64,000 bases of DNA from Liquidambar formosana (Eukaryota; Streptophyta; Magnoliopsida; Saxifragales; Altingiaceae): assembly GCA_039720395.1 (NCBI GenBank), contig CM077826.1:36112790-36176789 (forward strand), in the 5' to 3' direction. How positions within the stretch are numbered: the stretch's first letter is position 1; every line of letters begins with the position of its first letter. This document shows, in pieces, positions 55,565-64,000 of this stretch. Position numbers and translations under genes: made by a program. The notes beneath the pieces were generated by a model. The model made no database searches, was not told the origin of the DNA, and saw only the letters and a program-made list of their open reading frames with translations.

Positions 55565-57477
55565 ATATGGAACATGCCCAACCACGTGCTCGCAAGATAG
55601 TAAAGAAGGCGGGTTTTGGGCCCTTCCTAGATGCTCTATGGAACGAGCAATGGGATAGGCAAGCATTATTTACCTTGACAGAGCTATGGTGGGACACCAC
55701 CAACACTTTCCATTTTAGCTTCGGGGAGATGACCATGACTCCTAAGGACTTCACCATGATAACTGGGTTGAGCTTGAAAGGCAAGCACTTAGAATACTAC
55801 GAGCAAGCCAACATGGATCAGAACTACATAGTAGCTCTACTCGGGGTTGAAGCGGAATTAAGCCCAAAAGGTGTGCGCCGTACTTGGCTCTACAACACCT
55901 TTGCCATTGTGGAAGAGAGTGAGGGGACGGATCCCAAATACATCGTGAGAGCTTTCTTGCTCTACATGATTTCATGTACCTTCTTTGCGGGCACCAATGA
56001 CATGGCTCGACTAGAGTTGCTAGCTAGCATGGAGGATGTGAACAAAATTAGGAGATACAATTGGGGTGGGGCTGCTTTCGCAACCATGTATCGCTCCATG
56101 ACTGACATGTCCCGAGGAGTTGCAAAGAACTTTGGGGGACTTCCTTTCGTTTGGGAGGTAACAAAGAACATTCAATTCTCTATTATTTCCCGAAACTTAA
56201 CACATACATGATTTCCTCTATATTTTTCTTTGGTTTTCCACAGATATGGTACTACGAGTACCTAAACATGTGTCGCCCAACTCTTGCTAGTGATGCCATG
56301 TCATGGCCCATCCTTCAGAATTACGCTCCATCTTGCTTGGCTACAAGAGCCTCCAATCGTCATGATTATGCCCATGCAAGGGCATATCTTGCTAGCTTGA
56401 CTGCTGATATGGTAAAATCTTTCTTTCTCTTTATCTTTTTATCTTTTTTTCTCATTTCTCATTTTAAACTCAACAGGTGGAATGGGATCCATGGAGGCTA
56501 TGGGAGCATAGGCTTCCCGAGAAGTACTCCTCTTGTTTGGAGTTGACAAGCAAAAGGGTCCTTTTTGAAGGCCCCACAGGTAGATGCTGGTATCTTGGGG
56601 AACGAGTCCTGAGACAAGTCCATAGAAATATGAATGCAGCTGTGACACCTTCCATGCCACCAAAGAACATGAGGCATACTAGCCACCTAGTGGGGGATGA
56701 ACTAGAAGAGGCTCTGAGGGGTTGGGATGCTGAGGGATTCACCTCCCCTCGCATAGAATACACTGCCTTCTGTCGACAATATCTGATGAATCCTAGGGTC
56801 ATTGGTCTACCACCTCAAGGGGTGAGCTCCCCACACTCTTAAACTCTTTTTTAAGATCATAAGAAAGACTTCACTTGACAAACATTTGAATTTTAGGGTC
56901 GACGGGCAAGGGGACACAGCTCCACAGTTGGATCTGCCACTGGGATGACTTACAATGACGAGGATGATGACCTTGAAGGAAATCAACCTCCACCCCTCCC
57001 ACAACTAAATTGGTACGTGAACTTGTGCAGTGGGACAAAATTTGTGAAGACTGACATTACCCATCCACCATTCGATGAATATCCCAAGATCGATCTATAT
57101 TATGAGAATGTGAGTTTTAAACTCTTACTTTCTTGAAATTGGATTCTTTCATTATTATTAACCATGTTCATACTTTCCTAGGTTCCACGGGAGTACGCCC
57201 AGGAATGCATTGAACTCAATGAAGGGTTGAGAAGGGATCTTGTGTGAATGAGTTTAGAGAACTCAGTTCTAGAAGCATGCTTAAATCCCCAAGTGAGTGA
57301 TCATCTTATTAACTTTTAACTAGGATTGGCACCATTTCCCTACTAACTCATTATCTTTCTTTGCAATAGGCATCATCATCTCATCCACCACAGGATATGC
57401 CCCCTTCTAGAGCACCTCGTTCAGGACATGATGGAGCTGGGCCAAGTCGAAAGAGAAGGCCCACGGGAAATCATTGA
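55565..57477 (+). pseudogene. Plant mobile domain (PMD, MAIN-like) gene, 3' part
   Basis: Exon 2 resumes here to 56157. The further exons are 56244-56411, 56477-56821, 56897-57109, 57182-57292 and 57370-57477, every intron having GT...AG ends and phase 0. The product would be about 580 residues. PMD motifs are strong: WWDTTNTFHFSFGEMT, PKDFTMITGLSLKG, IVRAFLLYMISCTFF, YNWGGAAFATMYR and WDPWRLWEHRLP, and a basic tail SRKRRPTG. The only point lesion seen is TGA at 57245-57247 in exon 6, where CGA would keep the frame. The other lesion is the SIRE-like insertion. Retained introns on the strand opposite to gag-pol show this gene was never copied through its own spliced RNA. It is antisense to the carrier element. 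Confidence 0.88.
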
Positions 57478-57730
57478 GTTTCACTCACCTCTTGTTAGGA
57501 ATGTTGAAACCTTTCTATCTATCTTGTTATGTACTAATTAGGAATTTCAATTCCCAACCTTGAACTCCTATTATGGATACTTGATGAATCTATGTTGAAC
57601 TTTATTGTAATGATATGATCTTGTATTGAGTGAAAAATGGGCTTAAATCAAGCATAAAAGAGTCAAAACATCACAAAAGGGCCAAACGAAGGCATAACAA
57701 GGCAAAAATGGGCGAAACAAAACGGCGGTC
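57478..57730. other. Spacer between PMD gene and palindrome D
   Basis: Non-coding. It includes the presumed 3' end of the PMD transcript (GTTATGTACTAATTAGG...), then GGGCCAAACGAAGGC and CAAAATGGGCGAAACAAAACGG leading into the palindrome, similar to the lead-in of copies B and C. Confidence 0.55.
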
Positions 57731-57810
57731 TCGGGTGACCACCTGGGGCTGGGCGACTAGCCGCCTGGGCCCAGGCGGCTAGCCGCCCAGGCCTGGGTGG
57801 TCACCCGAGC
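57731..57810. repeat. GC-rich palindrome copy D, upstream of the Tat-outer antisense gene
   Basis: The best copy: outer arms CTCGGGTGACCACC and GGTGGTCACCCGAG, inner arms GGGCGACTAGCCG and CGGCTAGCCGCCC, centre CCTGGGCCCAGG. About 80 bp of nearly continuous dyad symmetry ending some 90 bp before the TATA box. Confidence 0.92.
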
Positions 57811-57896
57811 CTGAGGCGGTGTTTCGCCTGTTTTTAGGAAACTTCCTATTTTGACGGAATTCCACCTTCCAAAACACGGATTTCTGAATTTTTTCC

Positions 57897-57904
57897 TATA
57901 AAAG
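57897..57904 (+). promoter_or_regulatory. TATA box of the Tat-outer antisense gene
   Basis: TCCTATAAAAGCACATCC, 56 bp before the ATG, the same spacing as in Tat-inner. Confidence 0.75.
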
Positions 57905-57952
57905 CACATCCAAGGGGTCTCAAACCCTACTAACATTCATTGAGAGCAAGTT

Positions 57953-59240
57953 ATGGAAGCCCTAGACAAACTCTTGAGTGATTTTTTGAAGGTTATGAGT
58001 GCGGAGGCAAGGAAGGAGTTCAAGCGCTATTGCTTGGATCCGTTGTTTTCTTTGATGCATGTGAAGCTTGAAACCACTCTTCTTACTGCTGCTACATATT
58101 TTTGGGATCCCCAACTTCATGTATTCCGTTTCAACTACGAAGAGCTATGCCCAACAATGGAAGAATTTTGTGCTTTGTATGGAGTTTCACCTGTAGGACC
58201 TTTCATCCTCCCTACTCTACGCTCAAGTTACCTGATTTCCTTCTTCAACTTCCTTGGGATTTCTCAACAAGAGGCCTCCATATTTGTGAAGGATCATATG
58301 GTGAATCTCATGGGAATAGCAACTTCCTTCTTGGCTCATGATAGCAAAGGTACCCTGAATTTCAACCTTCCTACTCAACATGTTCTTGCTTTTTTGTTTG
58401 GTTGGTCGCTTCCTTATCTCCACGGGGACTCTCTATGTCCCTATTCAAATATGTGAACTGATTCCTTTTCTTCTTGAACATAACAACCTGATTCCCATGG
58501 TGCTAGCTGAAACCCTCAACAGTTTAGACAAAGTTCATGATAACCCACAAGCCCCATTAGGAGGGAGCCCTATTCTACTACAGATGTGGCTTCTTGAAAG
58601 GCTTAACTTCTTATCTCCTGCCACCATTAACCCATACCAACCTCAACATTATTGTTGCCGTCGAGTTGAACTTCCTGGTCAATTTTCTTTGAGGGAATGG
58701 TTGGGCTACTTTCAAACACTCTCATGGCGAAACATTAAGTGGTTTGTCTACATATGGGGATGCAAGGAACAAATTCTTCTTCGAACTTCTAGGTGTGCTA
58801 TGGTCAAACTCATAGGGTTGAGGTCAACTTCATTCTATTGGACTTCAAGAATCCTTCGTCAGATGGGTGCCATGCAAACCATACCTACTTCTGTGGTATT
58901 TGATCATTCTGTTGAACCTGTGGGCCCCACAATGGTTAAGTGGGCCAAGACTAGATGGACTGACCAACTGAAACTGACTCGAGTTGAGAACACTGATGGG
59001 CCTTATGTTATGAGCCCTGAATACAAGACATGGTTGAAGACTAGCTTGGGTGAAAGAGAAACCATACACAGGGGAAGGATTTATGACCTCATCAAGGACA
59101 CAAGGCTTGGATTTTGCAGGGAAGACATTCTGGAAGCAGTGGAAGCAGCACATGCCCATGATTTACGAAAGAAGCGAAGACTTGAAAGAAAAGAAAAGAA
59201 AGCAGACCAAGAGACTCTGAAGAAAATCAAAAGGACTTGA
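57953..59240 (+). pseudogene. Antisense DUF7745/plant-mobile-domain-like gene (Tat-outer)
   Basis: Homologue of the gene at 32585-33874, some 75-80% alike by eye and the same length, about 429 codons. It starts MEALDKLLSDFLKV and has FWDPQLHVFRF, EELCPTMEEFCALYGV, GGSPILLQMWLLERLNFLSP and a charged tail (KKRRLERKEKKA). A one-base expansion of a T run near 58391-58396 shifts the frame, so the N-terminal part ends at 58456 while the rest is open in another frame to 59240. It has no TGA at the place where Tat-inner has one, so the two copies broke independently, which implies a working ancestor. Function unknown. Confidence 0.8.
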
Positions 59241-59555
59241 AGACTTTAGAAATAGGATATCTATGGCATGTCAATAGTGCTTTATCTAACACCAATAAAT
59301 TGCTTTGTCAATCAATTAGTTCTAAATGAATTGCCAATAATAATTTAATTTTGAGATTTGTTGTTGTGGTGTTGTTTGGACCGCACCCAAGGTAACTTTA
59401 TGGGCTGCCTACGTATCCCTATCCTTTTTTCATTTTTCATTTTTTTTTTTTTTTTTTTTTTTGTCTTATTGTAGGAATGGGGAATCAGGCCCTCGTAGTT
59501 CAAATGCCTTAACTTTTGCCTAGGCCGCCCTTATGGGTTTTCAACCTAGCAGGCC
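59241..59555. other. Convergent 3' region between antisense gene and pol (Tat-outer)
   Basis: Carries the same ordered blocks as 33875-34183: ACCGCACCCAAGGTAACTTT, GGGCTGCCTACGTATCC, a T tract (59427-59462), GGGGAATCAGGCCC and GCCTAGGCCGCCCTTATGGG. No gene. Confidence 0.7.
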
Positions 59556-60744
59556 TTACACATAATACTTCTTCAATTGATCCAAATTGGTAGGACGAGC
59601 GAACTCAATTCCATCTATATCCATGAGGCGAACAGCCCCTGCTGGCAATATCTCTTTAATAACATACGGGCCACCCCAACTTGGCTTGAACTTCCCTCGT
59701 GGATCAAAAATTGGAGCTCTGATTTCTTTCAACACCAAATCCCCTGTCTTCAAACCTCGGTCTTTGACATGCTTATTAAATGCTCTCGCAACCCTTCGCT
59801 GATATCCCTGCACATGATACAAGGCCCTCAATCGCCTTTCATCTAGCAATGCCAGCTCATCATAATGGTTCTTAACCCAATCTACTTCTGCTATCTGACT
59901 CTCCATAGCAACCCGTAATGACGGTACCTCCAACTCAATAGGCAAAACAGCTTCCATCCCATACACCAAGGAATAAGGGGTAGCCCCTGTTGATGATCTT
60001 ACGGATGTTCTATAGCCCTACAAGGCTAAGGGTAACTTCCCATGCCAATCAGTGTAGGTGTTAGCTGTTTTCTGTAATATCTTCTTAACATTCTTGTTGG
60101 CGGCCTCCACTGCTCCATTAGTCTGCGAGCGATAAGGGGAGGATAGATGGTGCACTATGTTGTATTCCTGCAAAAGCTCCTTGGTTTCTTTCTGAAAGTG
60201 CCGACCATTGTCTGAAATAATCTCATGGGGTACCCCATACCTGTAGATAATGTTGAGCTGTATGAACTGTGCTACCTTATTGGCATTCAGGGTCTTGAAA
60301 GATGCTGCCTCTACCCACTTAGTGAAGTAATCGATAGCTACCAAGATGTACTCATGCCCATTGGAGGCTTTCAGCTTAATCTGCCCAATTATATCTATTC
60401 CCCACACTGCAAACGGCTAAGGTGATGACATACTTGTCAAAGGCGTGGAAGGCAAGTGTTGTCCATTAGCAAAGACTTGACATTTGTGACACTTCTTAAC
60501 ATGTGCATGGCAATCTCTCTCTATTGTAGACCAATAGTAGCCCAACCTCATGATTTTCTTGGCTAGCATATAACCATTCATGTGCGGTGCTCCAACTCCT
60601 TCATGGATTTCACTAACAAGACGTTCGGCCTCTTCCTCGGTGACACATAACAGATGGACCCCGTCGTATGACCTTCGGTATAGCTTTCCTCCACACAAAA
60701 CATAGTGGCTTGCTAGCTTCCTCAGTGTTCTCCTATCAACGCGG
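59556..60744 (-). pseudogene. Tat-outer integrase, broken
   Basis: Homologue of the Tat-inner integrase. From the right: zinc-binding part (LCGGKLYRRSYDG, H-EGVGAPH, C-HAHVKKCHKCQ), then a TAG at about 60414-60416 just before the core, D in WGIDIIG, D in IISDNGRHF and E in NGAVEAANK. A second TAG lies at about 60015-60017 before GYRTS, then the C-terminal part (FKPSWGGPYVIKE) to the stop at 59556. Both nonsense codons stand where Tat-inner has TGG. At 60744 the copia C LTR interrupts, and an ATG at 60812 belongs to that LTR, not to this gene. The rest of Tat-outer pol is outside the window. Confidence 0.88.
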
Positions 60745-62396
60745 TGTTGGGAATCATACAAGAGGGAAGAATAGAAGTGCAGAATATAAAAATTTTTTCC
60801 CTTTGATTCCACAGCCCATGAATCTAACTATGCATATACAAAATCAAACCCTAACTATGAAGAGGGTTAGAACACTTACAGAATTTTGTCTTCTCCTTTT
60901 TGCTCCAAGCTTTGATTCCGGACAGTGGTGAATGAGCAGCCCAAGTGTGCTGCCTCCAATGGTATCCACACCTAGCTAGAGCTTCAAGTCCTTTCTCTTT
61001 TTTCCTTGTTGTTGCTAGTGTAGGAGAAGAGTGGAGAGAGAGAGGGGGCTGGAAAATTTCGGCCAGCACCTTGGGGTTTCTTCTTGTGATGATGTCACAC
61101 ATCATAAAGTGTGACTTATATAGTCCACACTAGGGGGGCCGGCCATAGGGGGAAACCCTATTAGGATGTGATGCAATTTCTCTAAATTGCACAATAACCC
61201 CTATAAATTATATCAAATATAAATAGGCCTCAAAGAACTATTCTTTATGCACTCATACCCTTTCTCTCATAGACTTTAGCTCATCTTGCATGATCAGTGT
61301 GTGACCCATTGGGTTCACATCATCAAGTAGTAGGAATAGCACGAGGTGTGCACAATGGAACTCTTTCCATTTAGGGTCTAATTGGAACTCCTTCCAATTC
61401 CCTAATTGATTATAACTCACTTATATCAATTAGGGCTTCTACTAACCATGAATAACACCTAGCATATGGTTCATGGTGTCGTCCTTAATGAAGTGAATAT
61501 GTATCTATCAAAGAACCCTTCTGTTATAGTTTATAGGTTACAATTGCATCCTTCCATTTACACAATGTCTCCAATTGAACTAATAGGACATGGAAGTCTG
61601 TCAAGTCCCTAGTTCAATTGCTTTATACTCATTCATAAATATAAACTCAATGATGAACTTATGGAAACTCCTTTCCATATTCACACTGCCATGGCCATGG
61701 ACTGAATGAGTTATATTATGAATGATATATGAGACATTCTCTCTCTTTTTCCTGAGAGTAATGGATTCCTTGTCGATCACTCATATGCCTTCATACATAT
61801 AGCAATAGGGCCAATGAACACCTTTACAGACCCATGAATAGAATTTGCACTTAGTGTTATCAAACTTCTAAAGCTACATGCATAAGGTAACTATGGTGTC
61901 TCAGGTCTAAGGATTACTTGTACCACTATAACATTGAGAAACTGATTGACAGGCAGGTTAAAACTCCATTCAGTTTATCTCAAATCTTTGGTCACATTCA
62001 GTGTACCTATTCTATTAACAGGCACCCACCTGTTGGTTGTAGTGTCTCCACACAAATAGCTTGAGACCAGCTATCCTCCTATAGAGTCAACCTAACAAGT
62101 GCTAGTCCTATGGTTCATTACTGTCCATCATAGTGAACCTTCAACTAGGAATGATTTAGGAGTTTAGTACAGAGATATATTTACAGTCTCATAATTACAA
62201 CTCTTTGTAATTCAATATTCTCAACTCTAACTCCTTGGACATATTATGTAAATATAAATGATGCATACAAACATAATAGAATAAGCCCTTTTATTAAATC
62301 AATAATAAATGTGACATACATAAATGAAATCAAATGATTGTTCCTTTATCCCTAAACAATCATCTCTATGATTGGCTCTAGGGCATAACTCTAACA
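60745..62396 (-). repeat. 3' LTR of copia C
   Basis: 1652 bp on the minus strand, plus-strand ends TGTTGGGAATC and CTCTAACA. The same family as the LTRs of elements A and N (shared blocks such as CACACTGATCATGC and CTAGGTGTTA), with its own leader and TATA region (near 61115-61125, minus). The expected TSD at the left is CGCGG (60740-60744), and its partner lies beyond the window. Confidence 0.9.
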
Positions 62397-62411
62397 ATCT
62401 CCCACTTGCAC
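62397..62411 (-). promoter_or_regulatory. Polypurine tract of copia C
   Basis: Minus strand GTGCAAGTGGGAGAT, as in elements A and N. Confidence 0.85.
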
Positions 62412-64000
62412 TATAGCCAATCCACAATGTATCTAATACCCATTTCCTGTCTGTGGTGATCCAACTGCTCTTGGGTCATAGCTTTAGTGAAGGGATCTGC
62501 TACATTTTCTGTTGTGTGAATCTTCTGTATGCTAATATCACCTCTTCCAATGATCTCTCTAATCACATGGAATCGACGCTCAATGTGTTTGGACTTTTGA
62601 TGAGACCGTGGTTCCTTAGCTTGAGCAATAGCCCCGTTGTTGTCACAAAACAATGGCAAGGGCTTCTCAATGGCAGGAACTACTCCCAGTTCAGTATTGA
62701 ACTTCTTTATCCAAACAGCTTCCTTTGCAGCCTCTGATGCAGCAATGTACTCAGCCTCTGTAGTGGAGTCCGCTGTAACATCCTGTTTACAGCTCCTCCA
62801 ACTTACAACTCCACCATTCAAGGTGAAAACATACCCCGATGTTGATTTCCTATCATCATCGTCAGATTGAAAATCTGAATCCATATAACCAACCATTTCT
62901 AAATTTCTTCCTCCATAGACAAGGAAAAGTTCCTTAGTTCTTCTTAAGTACTTAAGGACAGCCTTGACTGCTTCCCAGTGTTTCACACCTGGGTCTGCCT
63001 GATATCTGCTTGTAACACTTACACCAAAAGCGATATCTGGTCTTGTACATAACATGGCATACATTAGACTCCTTACTGCAGAAGCATAGGGAATCGTCCT
63101 CATGTACGCAATCTCCTTTGGAGTTTTAGGTGCCATGTTTTTAGACAACTTGATTCCATGCCTAACAGGAATTAGACCTCTTTTGGAATCTTCTAAATTG
63201 AACCTTTTCAATATTTTGTCTATGTACAATGATTGGGAGAGACCTAGCATCCTTTTAGATCTATCTCTATAGACCTTTATTCCCAGAATATAGGATGCTT
63301 CTCCCAAATCTTTCATGGAGAAATTCTGTGAAAGCCACTCTTTCACTTTTGATAACGTTTCTACTTTATTCCCGATAAGTAGAATGTCATCAACATATAG
63401 GACCAGGAAGGTAATCGCACTCCCACTAACTTTCTTGTACACACATGGTTCATCCATATTCTGTAGGAAACCAAACGATTTGATTGCCTCATCGAATCGG
63501 ATGTTCCAGCTTCTAGAAGCTTGTTTGAGTCCATAAATGGATCGCTGTAGCTTGCACACTTTGTGGTCCTCACCACTGGATTTAAAACCCTCAGGTTGCT
63601 GCATATAAAGGTCTTCCTCAATGTTTCCATTAAGGAAAGCGGTCTTTACATCCATTTGCCATATCTCATAATCGTAGTGCGCAGCTATAGCTAACAAGAT
63701 CCTAATGGACTTAAGCATAGCCACTGGCGAGAAGGTTTCCTCATAGTCAATACCATGTCTTTGTCGGTAACCTTTTGCCACTAGCCTAGCTTGTAGGTCT
63801 TTACCTTTCCATCTGAGCCTATCTTCCTTTTGAAGATCCATTTGCAGCCAATAGGTACTATACCTTCTGGTGGATCAACTAAAGTCCAGACTTTGTTGGA
63901 ATACATCGAGTCCATTTCAGATTTCATAGCTTCCAGCCATTTGTTCGAATCAATATCCGAAATCGCCTGTCCGTAAGTAGTAGGGTCATCTGGGTGTTCT
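62411..64000 (-). pseudogene. Copia C pol: RT and RNase H, partial
   Basis: An Angela-like copia pol running off the window. A long open stretch (62411-63841) covers RT with WQMDVKTAFLNGN and YVDDILLIGN, and RNase H with YMDSDFQSDDDD, TEAEYIAASEA, KHIERRFHVIRE and DPFTKAM. Upstream, RT continues in another frame to the window edge (WLEAMKSEM, WTLVDPPEG, CKWIFKRK). The two frames meet near 63790, where one base is missing relative to the expected KARLVAKG wording. The lesion is therefore a single deletion. Elements A and N are decayed relatives of this element, which is the nearest thing to an autonomous partner in the window. Confidence 0.88.

Larger units (their letters stand above)
13989..60744 (-). 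mobile_element. Tat-outer: Ty3/gypsy Tat/Ogre-group element, partial
   Basis: A minus-strand gypsy element. Visible parts in element orientation, from the right, are: integrase (60744-59556, cut by a copia insertion), a convergent antisense DUF7745-like gene, an antisense seven-exon PMD gene, hairpin-repeat 3' region, PPT and 3' LTR (17114-13989). Gag, protease, RT, RNase H and the 5' LTR must lie beyond the copia element at the right edge. It is itself interrupted by Tat-inner, the SIRE-like element and copia C. The integrase and antisense gene are clearly homologous to those of Tat-inner but diverged, and the LTR is 1 kb longer, so it is a related family rather than a copy of the same one. 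Confidence 0.85.
60745..64000 (-). mobile_element. Copia C, partial element inserted in Tat-outer integrase
   Basis: 3' LTR, PPT and the C-terminal half of pol on the minus strand. Its gag, integrase and 5' LTR lie to the right of the window. Confidence 0.88.

Noticed and set aside
44171..57810. Palindromes C and D as terminal inverted repeats of a DNA transposon carrying the PMD gene
   Set aside because: Each palindrome is symmetric in itself and also occurs alone at 16328 and 32385. No target duplication was seen at the ends and no transposase lies inside, so a promoter-associated element fits better.
60417..60812. A 131-codon ORF starting at 60812 as an independent gene
   Set aside because: Its first part is copia C LTR sequence and the rest is Tat-outer integrase. 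It is a chimera created by the insertion.

Overview
This window is a pile-up of nested LTR retrotransposons typical of intergenic DNA in a large flowering-plant genome, probably a eudicot. I found no ordinary host gene, tRNA, rRNA or prokaryotic feature. The evidence is Ty1/copia and Ty3/gypsy gag-pol proteins, LTRs with TG...CA ends, primer binding sites (PBS), polypurine tracts (PPT), 5-bp target-site duplications (TSDs), and plant-specific mobile-domain proteins with spliceosomal introns. The species cannot be named from the sequence.

Layout: 1-3883 is the 3' part of a decayed copia element (A) that appears to sit inside the 5' LTR of a second, non-coding copia element (N, copy 1: 3884-13124). 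The 3' LTR of N copy 1 is interrupted at 13125 by an inverted copia LTR. That LTR is interrupted at 13989 by a large minus-strand gypsy element of the Tat/Ogre group (Tat-outer), which runs to 60744 and presumably on beyond the window. Tat-outer carries three insertions. (1) A complete minus-strand Tat/Ogre element (Tat-inner, 18336-43804, TSD catgc), which itself holds a young copy of N (copy 2, 22351-32045, TSD aatac). (2) A complete minus-strand SIRE-like copia element (45294-55559, TSD gagac) inserted in an exon. (3) A minus-strand copia element (C) from 60745 to the window end, inserted in the Tat-outer integrase.

Tat-inner has a full set of parts: 5' LTR, PBS, gag-protease, an Ogre-type intron, RT, RNase H, a second archaeal-type RNase H and integrase, all broken by a few nonsense codons. 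Between pol and the 3' LTR, and on the opposite strand, lies a gene with its own TATA box encoding a DUF7745/plant-mobile-domain-like protein, followed by a tandem array of hairpins. Tat-outer has the same antisense gene. It also has a seven-exon plant mobile domain (PMD, MAIN-like) gene placed between two copies of a GC-rich palindrome.

The most unusual signals are three. First, a GC-rich palindrome lies upstream of each antisense gene and also upstream of the TATA box in the Tat-outer LTR. Second, the Tat 3' regions consist of tandem hairpins whose stems change in compensated pairs while the loop stays constant. Third, the unrelated SIRE-like element repeats the same design: its extra ORF has a TATA box and a CAGCCGGCTG palindrome array that also forms the upstream part of its LTR. 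Together these suggest that extra 'cargo' genes in two retrotransposon superfamilies run from private promoters that resemble the element's own LTR.
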